From: Oxyruncus cristatus
Taxonomy: Eukaryota > Chordata > Aves > Passeriformes > Cotingidae
NCBI GenBank assembly: GCA_013399855.1
Contig: VXAY01007412.1
Location: 318,672 to 382,671, forward strand
DNA length: 64,000 nucleotides
Reading direction: 5' to 3'
This document shows, piece by piece, positions 10,601 through 25,600 of the stretch. Position numbers and translations under genes: made by a program. Below the pieces are notes generated by a model. The model was not told where the DNA came from. It saw only the letters and a list, made by a program, of their open reading frames with translations, and searched no databases. Numbering within the stretch: the first letter of the stretch is position 1; the number at the start of each line of letters is the position of its first letter.

Positions 10601-13600
10601 TTAGCATTTGTCACTTTGCCATGTAAAGATTATGATGGGAACAAGTTACAATTATCACATACAAGCTTGTTTCCTCTAACAATTCCTAAGAAGCAAAAGT
10701 GCTTGTCAGGAAAATTAAGATTACAACCCAACCTGGCAGTCCGGAATCGCTGACAAAGTTTCTCCACCAAACTCTCTGTCTGTTTGTCTTTTGTAATATA
10801 TGAGAAGAGATGTCTGCAAGGGAAAAAAAAAAGGCAAAGTTGAGAGCCCAGAGAGGAAACCCCATTTCAGGTAGGAGTGGTCTGAAAAGGCGGCAGTGCA
10901 GACTTCCTTCCATCCAGCTTTAAGAGCAGGCAACACTTTCAGATGATCTCCTCACTTCACAAGTTGCACTGACAGACTAGTATGTCTGAGAAGCAGACCT
11001 TGAGAGGAGCATTGTGGCACGCAGTATTTTTCCCCCCTTCAAAACCATTCTTGTGACTTTTTCGTTATTAATTTGCTAAAAGCGTGTTTTATTTTGAATC
11101 AATGCAAAAGTGAGCATTACTTGGCACTAAAATGGGAACAAAGCCTAACAGAAGTTAAATGCTAACGTAAATCCAATTTTTTCTTAGCTTCTTGAGGAAT
11201 AGAGAGACCTGGACTTTCACACGGCTAAGTACTTGTGCATTTTGCACTATGTCATCACAGAAATCACTGAATAACTTCTGTTTATTAAGAAGGTCCTGCT
11301 GCCCTCCATTTTTCTTGTACCAACATTTCTGTTAACTTAAGCTCAGTCAGGTTGCCACTGGCCTTGATATAACTGCTCTAAAGCACCTCCTTGTTCAGTC
11401 TTTGTTATGTCTACAGCATTCACTCCAAGCTGTTTTTCCAAGATACAGAACAGAGACAGCATTCTCAAGAGTCCTTCCTTTGCAGTTGTTCCAGCATCAA
11501 TTCATCGTTAACTTAAGTGACCAGAACTGTGGCAGCACTCCAGGCAAGATGTCACCAGCACTACCAATGCTTCCCTATAGCAGAAAAAAATTTGACTGCT
11601 AAAGCAGGAAGTGGAATGTATCTCTAACTTGAGCCATAGTTTTACAGAAGAGGTTAAACAACTTTTAAACATTCAACCCTATGCTTGTTATGCTAGTTTT
11701 CATCTCAGCTATCACCACTGTAACCCTCTCACTCTTCAAGGACTGATGGTGCCCCCATTCCCCCTGTGTTTTTTACACCTCCCTATTCTCCAGTTTGGCA
11801 AATATCCCAGGAGCATAAGGCACTGCTTCATTCTTAGCCTGTGCTTTTGTCCACCATGGTTTCCAAGTTAAACCAGATCCTCTTCACTTTGGAAGGATTT
11901 CATATAGTGCTACATGGGGAAACAGTTCAGTTTCAACTACTATTTCCTTTTTTCCCATTTAAGGGATATCATGTGGTGTGATAATTGATAATCAGGTCTT
12001 CTTGAAAATTATTTAGACTAATCTGATACCTGCCTCCTTTGTTAAATCAGTACTGCCTTTTCTCTCATTTGCCAGATACATGCAGTTCTCTCCCTGCATG
12101 TTGCTGGAAATCAGAAAAGTCCATCTATAGCTTTCTTAACCCCACTAATCACACTTTATTGTGAGTGCTACACTTAGTATTCTATAAGTCTTTGGTAACA
12201 CCTCCAGTCTGACATTTATTAAAAATGGTACTGAAAATTCCAGAATTATTTGGGATTTTTCTACATGTTGCCTCTTGTCTCTCTATGATGGTTTGCTTCG
12301 ACTTCAGACATTAACTTCCAGTTCGACATGTGCTGTCAGGAGCCACATGCTGTATTTCCCAGTATTTCACATTACCCTCCTTAATGAAAGCTGAAGTAAA
12401 TTATCCATCTACTTTTGCTGCCATAAATTATTTTCAGTCTCAATTTCAGCCTCAGTAATAGGCTTTTCTGTGTTTTGCCGTTCCTACCTGTCCAAAATCC
12501 CATCCCTCTTCCTAAATGCACTGGATTCTCACAGATAGAAAGGCTAGTTGAAAAATCACAGGAGATTTTATTCTTCTTCTCTTCAGCAATAGCAATACTT
12601 TTGTCCAATACTCCCCTCTGTAATCCATAGGGATTCAAGCAACTCAGAAAACCCCCCACGTGGTTAAGTTTCAGACATGAGAGGAAAATTTCTGTACCTT
12701 ACTAATAAAGACATTATTTGTGTTGTCTATGAGCAACCAATAACCTCAGATTGAAACATTCCAATGTCTCTATACTATAGAGGAAGGCTTTCTTGAAAAA
12801 ACACAACAAAACACAAACCACCAAAAAAACCCACCCCAGACCCAAACCTGTAGTTATAGTTACTAATAACTACAGATTTACTAAAACTGCTTACAAAAAT
12901 CCATTAGACCACCAACATGACAAATGCAGTAGAGTCTTAAAAACCTGTTGTGTTTTCCCAGTGTTGCATATCCATATTCCCACGCATAAAACCAACTATT
13001 TTCCTCTTCTAGAAGGAAAGTAATTTTGAGTTAGTGGTAACTCTTTGTAGAGCCTCCCCTCACCCCCAGCTATGTGGTTTTAGAATCAATTCCCTTCAGC
13101 ATGAATTCATTTCAAACACAGACTGAAAAAGTTAGATCAAGGAGAATAACTGAAAAAGCACTTTGCATATGTCACTCTAGTTTTTCTTCTCTGGATTTGG
13201 CACCCCCTTTGCATAAACATAGTCCTGGTCCTAAGATTTATTTAGCCTCAGAATACCTCATGATAGTGTGGAAGGATTCCTCCTCTATGCTGCAGTTAGG
13301 ATTGGAGAGATGACTGATTATGTCTGGAAGCAGGTTATAGATGGCATTATCCTGTGCAGAACACAAGTTTCTACATGAGATACAGAATTAAAAAGGATAC
13401 CTTGAGTCAAGCCAGTTAAGCTGCCCACTTAAAATTACTTCCTTTTTCCCCATCCCAAATCTACTGACAGAAAACACCAGCTTTTTGAAACGAGCTGTAC
13501 ACAGCCAGCCAAACCTATCCAGGACTACTTGGCTGAAGCTAAGGGGGGAAAAAAAATCAGCCAACCAACAAGCTGTAACTGCAACCCAGCCTCATCCTCT

Positions 13601-16600
13601 TTGGCGGACTTGGATGCAGTTTCTTTGCTTTCCAACCTTGTCAGAACCCAATGAAAAAAGCTTCCTGATAAAAGAAACAGCATTTCAGTTCAAGGAACTG
13701 CTTCCCATCTTGCCTGAAAAGGTCCAGTCCATATTCACTTTCCCACTGCTTTTACATAGTTTTGTCATACACACTGCAGAGATAGCAGGTCAGCACAGTC
13801 AGGTGGCTGGCTCTGCTTTACCGGAGCAAATGAAGACAGAAAAGCCCCAGTGTCACTGCAGCCTCTCAGGCAATAAATGTCAAACTCTGAAGGGCCCATG
13901 TGAGGCTACACTTTGAATGAACAGGGGGTAACCCATACTGTTCTTACCTGCTTGGGCTAAACCTGCTTCAGTTAAAGTATCTCAATGTCACACAGCCAAA
14001 AACGACTTGAAAAAGTTTCAGAGAAGGTGCCTGATCATAAGGTCAGGGAACTCTACTGTAAGGCCTAAAGGTAAGCTGCAGAAAACTGTTCCAAACCCTG
14101 TTCTAGGCACACACAAGAAAGCAAAGGGACAAGGCACTGTTTTGGAGCCTGCCTTTCAGTGTGAATGGACGAGATCGAATTCAGCAACATCAGGCAAAAC
14201 TTGTAGTGCGAAGTTTCTTTTAGCTACTCTTATTTGGGCAACACAGAGGGACAGACAGCTGCTCTGCACCACTAACACACCTCTCCAGGACTCATGTCAT
14301 TCACTGATCCAGCCTCCAACAGCCCTTCCCTGTTCTCATCAAATAAGGTCCCTGATCATCCACTTGCCTTGTTGGAGAGTTCACTGAAAAAGTTCTGAGC
14401 CACTCCCACGATTGCCTCGTCTGGGTCTATCAGCAGAGCTGCCATTTCGCTCACTTGGCCCTTCACCTTCACCATGTCTTTGAGGATGAGGTGAGTCATC
14501 ACGAGTCCAGCTGTCTGCCTCACACTGGGGCAGGGGTCCTGCAACCTGACAGAAACAAAGGCTTACTGCAGGAAGCAGCGGAGTGAGCATCTCTAAGTTA
14601 CTGATACTCCTGACAGCCTACTCCATAGCCAGATCTGTTGTCTTCCTGCACAATCTTCAAATTTGGTTCCCGGGGTCATTCTCGCGTTCTGGAGGTGCAG
14701 TGTCACCCTTCCACAGAGTTTTCATCACCTGTCTCTCCCAGCAATGAGTGTAGCATTACCTGCCATAGAGATGTGATGTCCATGGCTCCACCAGGTTGGG
14801 GAAGCGGATGGCCAGATCTCCTGCTGCAATAATGAGGTTGGATCTCACACCGGGCAGAGTGGACTTCTCCATCATTGTGAACAGCAGACGCAAGTGAGAG
14901 TCACAGAACTCAGAGCTGACAAGATAGGGTATAGGAAAGAAGGGATAGATACCAAAATTCCATCTCTCAGAGAGCAGAGAAACAAAAACAGTTAAAGAAA
15001 AAAGTAATTTATGAACACTCTCCTGTGTTTGTTCTTTCGTTGGAAAGGGAGTTGCAACATTTGCTTGTGCTTAATACTAGGAAATCTGGGAAAAGAACTC
15101 TGGCATGGCTCAGTGGTACCTGATCATGCAGAGTTTGCCAAGAGTTAGGGCTGCAGCAGCTGACAGTGCTGAATCACTGTAGCGTCCAGGATTGTTGCAG
15201 ATCTTGAGCACCAGCGGAACAAAGGCAGAGAACAGGTGCTTCCCTAGAGAGTGGGGTTAAAGACAGTGAGTATGAGGGCACTGTTTGTGTATCCCACTGT
15301 AAAAACAACTACTCAGTTTATCCCAGAACTGCTGCAAACTACAGTAACTGGTTGACTCACTTTCACCAAGAACAACCACCTGCAGAGAGGCAGAGCAAAG
15401 AAACAGCCTACATGGAAACTGACACCAGGCCAAAAATGACTGTTTCCTTCTGAAGAAAACAGCCTTCCTCCTTCAGGATACCCACCATACCTGTTCTTTC
15501 ACACAGGCAGACAGAGCCAGTGCTCCTTGGTGGCAGCCACACTTACCATCTAGAAGTTCCGTCTCACAAATATTGCAGATGAGCTCGGCCTCAGTATCAT
15601 CAGCTGTGGCTCCCATGAGGTCCAGCTCCTCCTCCATAGTGGTCTCGTTTCCTGTGGTCTGTGCAGAAAGGAAGATTGTAAAAAAGATGTCAGGCAACAA
15701 TAATCCCTTTCTTCACAAAGTTCTCTTCTCTCGAGTGTGAGGTATATGCATATTACCAGCCACACAACTAGAATGGAGAACAACGGACTGATGGAGATTT
15801 TATAACCCACTTTTCCCCCAAGAACTCACTGAAGTAGTGAAGGGTAGTCCAAGATTTGCCAGTCCACATGCCACAGAACACTAACCACAGAATCACATAG
15901 TAAGGTTGGAAGGGACCACAGCAGGTCATCTGGTCCAACCTCCCTGCTCAAGCAGGATCATCCTAGAGCACATGGAACAGGATTGCAGCCAGACGGTTCT
16001 GGAATATCTCCAGTGAGGGAGACTCCACAACCTCTCTGGGCAATCTGTACCAATGCTCAGTCACCCACACAGTTAAGTTCTTCCGCATGTTTAGATAGAG
16101 CTTCCCGTGTATCAGTTTCTGCCCATTGCCTCTCTTCCTAGTGGTTGGCACCACCAAGAAGAGCCTGGCTCCATTCTCTTGACACCCTCCCCTCAGACAC
16201 TTATAGACACGGATAAGGTCCCCTCTTAGTCTTGAGACTGAAGAGGCCCAGCTCTCTCAGCCTTTCCTTGTAAGAGAGATGCTCCAGGTCCTTAATCATC
16301 TTTGTTGCTCACTGCTGGACCTGCTCCAGGAGCTCCATGTCCTTCTTCTACTGAGGAGTCCAGAATGCAAAGAAAGCTTAAGCTACCAATGCTACTAAGA
16401 TGAGGCAGACTTAGGACACATCTGGCATCAATGTAGGAGTCCCGTACAACTTGAGGGACATTCAAATCCTAAACACAAGAAGTTCAAAGCAGCCTTTAAA
16501 TTACTGGTCTCATGAGCAAGATTGTGGGAAACGTTATAATAGCAAGGCAAAAGTAACACAAGGGAAGAAAAGAGACATGGGTGTTGCAGTGGGGACCAAA

Positions 16601-19600
16601 TCTGTATCGAACTGCTGCTTTTTGGAAAATCTCATAGTAATCTCCTCCTGTGTGGAAAATGGTAGTGACACGAATAAGCAGGTGGATGAGGAAATGAACT
16701 ACAGAGTTCTCTTGGCATAGCAGTAAGCATCTAATAGAGACTGGATACCTACAACATTTTTCTCTATTCCTACCCAAGAAAGTCAGCCTCATTACACTCT
16801 GGAAAATGTTCCAAGGTAGACCTAACTAAACAGGGCATTTCTATCACACAGATCCTGTTAAGAAGGCTCCTATTAAGCCTTCATCATTACATCTAAGAGA
16901 GGACTAGATTCAACTCCCAAGGTTCTGGATCAGGGTTCCAGAACTTGGGGCACAAATGGGTGTTCTTCTAGCAGCAATTGCAAAAGATTGCATTGGTAAG
17001 AAAAGGGGTGATGAGTGAAAAGGAAATGTTTACCTGAAACAGGAAGATAAGCATGGCCAGGACTTCACCCTTCATTCCCTCCCCTCTGCCTCTCTAAAAC
17101 CCAAGACCAATGTGAGAGTTTTACTGAATAGGGTCACTCAAGGACCTCAGCTTTCCCTGTCAATCCTGACCAACACGTGTCTGTTTCTACTTCCAAAGCA
17201 CACATTACCTTGGACCTTGTGCAACCTTAGTAGTGCATTCTCCAGAAGTCAGCTGTAGCTGGGACACTACAAGAGCTGCTCACAGGAAAGAACCCTTGGT
17301 TCTCACCTGGGATCTCCGCTTCGTTTTGCTGCTGTCAGAATGTTTCTTGTTATTCTCCTCTTTGAGGACGCGGCGTCTGCCTAGCTCTGCACTCACGGAC
17401 ACTTCCAAATGTGCTACCTGCTGCATTGCCACTTGTCCCACAAGGGACACCAGGTGTACCAACATGAACGTGGGGAGACCGGCAGTACCACCAGAGTCTC
17501 TGCTGGGAGAATCCCCTGGATCTAAAGGAGAAAAATTAGTACAGTTCAGCGTTTATCTAGACCTCTTCCCCATTAGTTACTGCCAAGTCTCACTGTATAG
17601 CTCATCTCCACGCTCCACAGACTCCCTCGCAGCACTTGCACCCTTCCATGCCAGCACCTCCACTAGCCCCTCAGCTCTATTCTCCAGCAGTTACTCTAGG
17701 CCACCCAATTTCAGCACTGGAAACCATAGTTACAGATTTCCTTTATCAGCTTTTTTCTCACCAGAGTTATGGCCATCAGCCTCCTGCAGCTTCTCCAGAA
17801 CTTGCTGACTGCACACTCGCAGGATGTGGGCACATATCTCATCTGCCCCTTCTGCCAGCTGGTAGATGAGTGTTACTGCTGTATCCATGAAAGGGATCCA
17901 GTGAGTACTTGGCTGGGCAAAGCCTGAGGAGAAGAGGGAGCAATGGACCACATATACCAGTGAGAACACAGGCAGCCCAACCTTATCACCAAACCTACTG
18001 CTAACTTGAGCTCACCTTTACTCACGGTCTCACTCAGGCAACCAAAGAGCATGTGATTCTGTGGCAGTCGGAAAGGTGCCCTGTTCTTCTCTGCTGCTGG
18101 CTGCAGAGAGAACAGATGAGTTACTCACATAAGAACAGCATCTGAGATTCCCCCCATGCCCTTCCCAGTACTTAAATCTTGCTGTGTGCACGATGCTAAT
18201 CAAACCCATGCTAGGCTCGTGGCAGGGACATCCAGTACTGCTCTGCAACTAAACATACAGCAGAGACATTACTGTCACTTTTGAAGGCATGGTGACAGCA
18301 GTGAGTGGATTTAAAGCTTGGCCAAATGATGATCCCAGGCCAACCCAGACAGTTCCACTATTTCACCTTAAATCAAAATAACTCTTTTGAAATCTCAAAA
18401 GGGTTCTTTTAAAATCTGGTATTATTTACTCTTTCTCCACAATGAAGAGGGAAACCTCTAGAGCATTTTCAGTCATCAACAGTAAGCCAACTAGAAAATC
18501 CTTGCCTAGCGGTATTCCAGAACTGTAAGTTTTTGTTTAAAAGCAGAATACCATCAGAAGAAATAACAGAGCATAAGTCTGGATCCACAACCATCTCACA
18601 CTTAGGCTGTTGCATATACTCTGTATCAGTCCCACCACATTTTAGGTTGACCATAAGATAACCTAGAGAACGACTAAACTGACTATGTACCCAAGCTGCC
18701 CCAGCACATCTTTACCCACCTGATGAAGATATACTTGACCAAAACAGAGGGTTTACCAGCTTTCTGTAGCTGGAAACAAAAATTTGCAATTCACAACAAT
18801 CTGTCATGGGTTTTAGTAGCAAGGGAGGGCTACAAGGTGGCTTCTGTTAGAAGCTACTAGAAGCTTTCACTGTCCTATGAAGAGCCAATGATAGCCAGCT
18901 CCAGGAGGGAATTTCCTGCTCCTGGCCAAGGCTGAGCCAATCAAATGCACTTCTGTGATAACATATTTAAGAATAAGGGAAGAGAAGGTTGTGCCGCAGA
19001 GGAAATTCCAGGACGAGAGAGTAAGCAGTCATCAAGGTCATTGCAGCTGGAGGAGCAGGGGAATAAGGGGGGGCCTTCCCCCCCCAATCCCCCAGAAGCA
19101 GGGCAAAGCTGACCCCCCCGCAGCCCATGCGGGAACAAGTTGGGTGCATGAAGAGGCTGTGACCCCATGGGAGGCCCGAGACGGAGCAGAGTCCTGCTGG
19201 AGACCTGTGGCCCATGGAGAGAAAAGCCCATGCTGGAGCAAGTTTTTCTCGAGTAGGACTCGTAGCCCTGTGGGGTTACAGCTTATCGGTACAGCTTATC
19301 TGTGAAGGACTGCACCCCATGGAGGAGTGACCCACGGGACAGCAGATTGGGAAGAACTGTTGCCCAAGGGATGGACTGACGCTGGAGAGGTCCATCAAGG
19401 ACTGTCTCCCATGGGGAGGGACCCCACGGAAGCAGGGGAAGGACTCAGGGAAGGACTGTGGCCCCCCTGCAGCCCGTGGTGAAGACCATGGTGAAGCAAG
19501 TTGTCCCCTTGCAGCCCATGGAGGACCATCAGGGTGCAGAGCCCCCCCTGCACCCCATGCAAAACAACTGCCTGTGATCCCCCTTCCCCATCCCCCTGCA

Positions 19601-22600
19601 CCACTGCGGGGAGAGGAGGGAGAACTTGGAAGGAAGCAGGGGTTGGGTGGGGAGGGAAGGTGTTTGTCTAAGACTATTTTATTCTTTTACTCTTTAGGTC
19701 TTATTCTGTTAGCAATGAATTTAGCTTTTAGTCTGTTAGTAATAAATCTAAGTTTTATTTGCACTCAGTTTGTTTTGTCTTTTAATAACAGCCTTTCTTT
19801 CAGTCCTGAATGCTACTCATTTTGACAGTGAAGTGGTTTTAAGGGGTCCCTGGCATCTTGACAGGGTCAAACCGTTTCAGTTTTGGTGCCGAAACCTGTG
19901 AGGGACTATCAAGAGGCAGTGGCCAAATCAAACCCTCTACAATTCTGTACTGAATTTCTGGTCGGGAGGGTGGCCAGGGGAGAGAGAGGAAGAGCTACTA
20001 CAGTCGGTCAAATATTTTTAGTTCTGTCCCTTCTCACATACAAACTTAGCTGCAGACTTCAGTCAAACTAAAACTGAATTACATCCAATTGCAGAACATT
20101 TAACAACGTTGTGAAACACATTAATTCATGAAGTTCCTGCAGCAACATCCCCAGCAGAAGGGGTAAACACAGAATGATGGTGCTGTGTGAAGGAGGGCTG
20201 CTTTTATGACAGAACTCCTGAACCAAAATGCCCCAAATGCTTGAGTCAAAAAAACAGAGAGGTTTTTTTTAACAAGTGCATTAAAAAAAAAATTATAAAT
20301 TGTTTCCCAGGCAAAGAAGCCATCAACCATCATGTTGTTCTAAGTACAACATGGACAGGTTTGAAAACCTTTCATGTTTTATATTCTGCTGTACAGCTGA
20401 CAACTCCTGAATATCAATTAATAGGGAAGGCAAAAGAATCACACCACCAGAAAACATCAGCAGAGGAAAGGGCTTCACGGTTGAGAAAACACAAATCAGT
20501 TTAGAACTGGGAGTCTGAAAAAGAGAATTGAAAGGAAAACATATTTTCCTGTGCACTGAACTCTTTACTAATTGAATTCAGCCTGTTGCCTAATGAAAAT
20601 TCTTTTATTACATGTTCACTGATGTGTGCTAAGCTTTCCAGACAGGGCTGCTGAATGGTCTCAACCTACTTAATTTCAAAATCTGTAAAAATTTAATTAC
20701 TTCTCTCTCCTCTCAGTGCAAACCATTTCCTCCCCTTCTTTGTTTCTGGATGACCTCAAGAACAAACCAAGAGTCTCACCTTAGGGTGACTGGCAAGTTT
20801 GGAGATAACATTGCATACTTCTTGAGTCAGGTGATAGTCTTCACACGCCTTCTCAGACAACCCTACTGTTATCAAGATGTCCAGGTTGCTACCTATGATC
20901 TCTGGATTCCCTCTGTGGAATAAAAGGGAAGGGAGTATTACATGAGGTGCTGCCGAAAGTTTACAGAAGTATGGATAACCAAGATAAATACTTCTCGTGC
21001 CTTCTGGAAGGCAGTCGTTTGAGTAACAGGGAAAAGAAAATAAAACCCATCCAATGGCTCAAGATATAGCTACAGGAACAGCAAACAATATTCCACAAAA
21101 GCCAGTGTAATCCATACTCTGCTAAGAGATGTGGTTCTCCAAAGTGATCAACACTGGGCAGAGCCTCTTTGTAAAGGAAGAAGATTCTTGACTCTTCTTT
21201 CTTATCAGAAAAGAGCAAAACTTATAAGAGTAAGACAAAGAAAAATGTTTCAAAATAGAAAAGAGCCCAAGAGCTCAGGACTGGTGACATGTGCAATTTT
21301 CTCCCCTACTATGGGAAATAAAACAATAACATCATCCAAAGAAACCCCCCCAAACCCCACACCCACCCATTCCCCTTTCTGCTTGTGAAAGAACTTTAGG
21401 ATCATCATTATGCAGGCCTATTTTTGACTGATGAAGAACTGAGGTAGGGACAGCGAGAAACAATCAGCAGGTAAGTTGAATGCCAAAGTGTTACTGGGCT
21501 GGGAAACTGAGGAAATGAAAACCTTATAATGCAGATACGTTCTTTTTGCTCCCATAAAGTGAAACAGATTCATTTCCCTTTGTGCTAAAAGCTTCAGACA
21601 TCTCTACTCAGCAGCTTCTCACTGTTCTTATTCAAACACAGACAAAGCTGCCGAGCTGTGACACGGTAAACTCTGAGAAGGGATGGACATTCAGAACACA
21701 AGGAAAATAATGTCATACTCATTCAGAGGCTGTGCTGGTGAGACCCAGCACAACTTTGTTTAGTTCCAGGCTTTGTTACCCCATGATAGGGTTGCTATGT
21801 TTGAAGTTACAAAACAAAAGGGTCAGCTGATGCAGCACCCACAGTTCTTCAATAAAAATCGACTGCCTGTACATCCTCCCACTCACAGAATTCGACCTGG
21901 CCCCAGGCTCACCGCGCCATCATCCCCAGCAGCATCACAGCAGCACGTCGTTCCAGTGACGAGCACTGAGATTTTTCCGTGAATTGCTCCCAAAGCAGCT
22001 GTATCACAGCAGGCTTTATTTCATCTTTCTGCACAAACTCAGAGACCTGTAAAAGAAATGCAATTAAAAAACTAGGGGGAGGCAGAGGAGGATGGACTTC
22101 AAACCAAACACAGTAACTGCAGCGACTACTATTTTAACAAAAAAGACATCTAGAATCACAAATACAATCCAAACCCAGGCAAGGTAGATACTCACTATTT
22201 CTTCTAAGCACTGTATCGTTCCTAGTGATGCATCCACCATGATAACAGAGAGAGAATGCACCAGGCTCTGGGCCTTGGCCCTTTGAAAGGTGAAAAATAA
22301 TAAAAAAAGAAATCAAAGGTAAAGAAAAAGCTACTGTCACAATTACTATCCTATTAGAGAGCTGAGAACATCTGCTAGGTAACAGGGCTAGTCCCCGGGA
22401 ATAGGAAAACTTTCCCCACCACAAGCTTGAGTATTCCTAGCCACCCAGCTCAAGTGCCAGTGAGTGTGACAATGGGCTCAAAAGTCCATTGCCTTGTGCA
22501 CCAATGCTCCTCCTGGTGCTCAAAGACCCAGCCAGAGGCACTCAGCAGCCACTTCCCAGTTTACTCGCAACCACAAGTCAAAGTACGATTCCCTAGACCA

Positions 22601-25600
22601 TAGGAAACTGAAATCAATCTCTCCATGAACAATTAAGGCCAGAGCTCAAACTGCAGGAGAGTTGTCTCCAAGCAATACTGTCAAAAAGAAATAAGAAGCA
22701 GTGAGTGCTTTTTATTGCCCTGAGGTACAAATGAGGGTGAGGTATGGTGCATCTCACTAGGGATCACACTTAACCTATTGCACGTGTATCCAACAGGATT
22801 TACAAGTGGGCAAGGGCTAAAAAAAGGGCAAGTCCCAGAGTAAAGTGGTACCCAGCTCCCAAGTCCAAATCCTCAAAAAGGATAAATAAAAAGACCCCTT
22901 AACATCCTCTCATCTAACACACATAGAAATTTGTTAGAAAAAGATTTAAGATCATTTTGACTGAAATACAAATAGAAGTCTGTGTGAAAGCACCCAAATG
23001 ATAATAACAACTAACCTTCAATAGTGTGAAGAATAAAAAAAATGGTGTATTATTGAAAAATCAAGGACACAACAAGGACAGCAAGACTCCCAGCAAACCC
23101 TGAGGAATGTGTTGTGTACATCAGAAGCAGAATGCTTACACTTGGGTAAGGCCACAGGATGCACAACTTGCCAGCAAAAAACCTCGAGCTCTGGTAACAG
23201 AAATACAGCTCCAACTTCAGACCACACTGTATACCATTCCCCTTCTTATCCCAATAGGATGAGCAAACTACAGTTATAAGAAGCCCAAAATGGGGAAACA
23301 GACACTGGCCAACAACTTTGACCATAGAGGGTGAAGTATACAAGACTCTTGGACACAGGATGACTCTGTAACAGCAGCTGACTCCTAAAGGGCTGAAACA
23401 GCCATTCAAAAAAATTAGTTAACTGCTGCCAATCAAGAACCCTTCTGGCAAGAGAGACATTCACAACTGACACCCCTTGTTCCCTATCATATAGGGACCC
23501 TTCCCAGATAATTGGGCATATGCATCTTGGGACAGTGCTTTGTATGAGAGTGAAATTTATGAGAACAAGTGTGAGTGCCTGGTAACAGTTTAATTTAAAG
23601 TAATTTTCAGCATGTCCTTTCATAAGCTCTCAAATGGAGTCTTGCTGCATGAATTTCCTACACACGAACACTATAACAATCCAAGAGCAGAAGCTCAGCA
23701 GTACATCCTGCAGGAAGGCTGGGATACCCAAATATATAACCTTTTAGTTCTCTTCCTGTCCATACTCCATTCCTAAAGCAGAAGGGGAGATGGGGGGGCG
23801 GGGGAAGAAGAAATAAAAACCCGAAACAAACCCAAAACATCTTCTGCTTAGGAAGTCCCATACCTCTCGGAATCCTCACCGGGGCTCAGGTAGAGTTGCC
23901 TGTAGGCGTTCAGCACGGCCTCCTTAATGCCAGGCTCCTTTGACCATATGAGGGGGAGCATCCTGCGGACTCCAAGCAGTGCCTGGGGCACACCACACTG
24001 CGAGACCGTCACAAAGAACTCAATGGCTTCCTGCACCACTGCAGAGGGAACAGTTGCATTAGTGCAGTTCTTTCCCAATTCCCATTAGAGAGGCCACTCA
24101 AACAAATTCACAGGGGTACTGCTCTCACAGCAAACTCTACAAGCATCTAAAGATCACTGCTAACGTCTGCAGAGGGCTCAAGTCAGAATGGGATCACTAG
24201 TACACAGATGTAGACGTTCCAGAGAAAACAGGCACAGGTTAACAAAATTACAGCTAAATCTCATGTGATATGTTTAGGAAAATATCTGAAAAAGAAAAAA
24301 AATTCTCTTCTGGGAAACAGTAGATTTGGGAAGGAAAAAAAAAAAAAATCTCAGGGTCGCAGCAGACAACAGCTGAACCTTAAGTCCCAGTGCAATCTTA
24401 TAACCAGAATAACTAAGCTATTGATGTACAAATGGGCTCTGGAATAATGCACTTGATTCCAGCTTGACTACTCCTGAAATAAACTGCCCAGCCTCCTGCT
24501 CATAAGACAAGAAAAGATGAATACAGTATTCCCAAGAGAGCCAAGGCAGTGATCAAAGAAGCTGTACAACAAACAGTTCATAGTCTGACCTCTGGTTAAG
24601 TAGGAGCTTTTACCAGTATAAGCCCCAATTTCCAAATCTGAATTAAGAACATCTATCAGAAAAGCTGGTATGCTTTCCCTGCCTCCAGTCACACCAGAAG
24701 ATATAAATTTGCAACAGAAAAAAAATTAAATCTTCAAATATTAAATCTTTAATTACAAAAAACTAAATCTGAGCACACACATTCGTTAGTACCAGCCCCT
24801 CATCCAGCAGTGTACTCTCTCCAAATGGAGACAACGTCTCACAACATCTCCACTGTCCAGACACTGAATTTGCCTTCCTTACACTGCATCATAGGACAAC
24901 AGGGAGATGGAAAGTTAGTAAAGTCTGCACAGCCAGAAAAAAAAAACCCCACAACCAAAACCCAGGTGTTTAAGTATCAGGTAGGGGCACCCTATTGGCC
25001 TTGAACTTCAAATGACCTGTAAAGACGCTGAACTCAGGAGTTCATTTTTGTGTGTGCAAATAGCTAGTGACATCAAACCTTGCTGGGGAAGCCCACATGC
25101 TTATCACAAGTAACATATGAGCCCTTAACACAGACGAAGCCTCAGAAGTGTTTCCATGAAGCCAGGGCACTGTTGCGCCAGACCCATCTTGTCCCAGATC
25201 TGTGCAAGTGGATGTGCTGGAGAGGGAGTCATGCCCCTCTGTACTCCAGCTCCCTTGGAAATGCCAATTCATGATAAACACTTCAAAAAAGTCTAAATGG
25301 TTACAGTTCTCATTTTAGATATGAACAGCTGAATTAACTCAAAGGCTGACTCATCAGCACCTTTCACTACAGCACTGAACAGGACCAGGCTACAGCTCAC
25401 GTTTAGCTATAGAATAAAGTTTGAAGAAAGGTGAGCTGGATGAGAACAGCTGCTTAGTGCCCCTCTTGTGGCCAGCATAACACCTGAAGCTGTATCAGGG
25501 CACTGAGCACATAACAAAGCCCAGCTTCACTGGCCATGCTTACTTTGGGAGAACCTCAGACAGGATGATGAACATACATCCCTCCCCACAGGAGGCAGGA

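Noticed and set aside
18013..18028. Alternative stronger-looking donor (ACC|GTGAGT) within NCAPD2 exon 19
   Set aside because: It would end the exon in phase 0, which does not fit the phase of exon 20. The downstream AAAG|GTGAGC donor restores the conserved protein.
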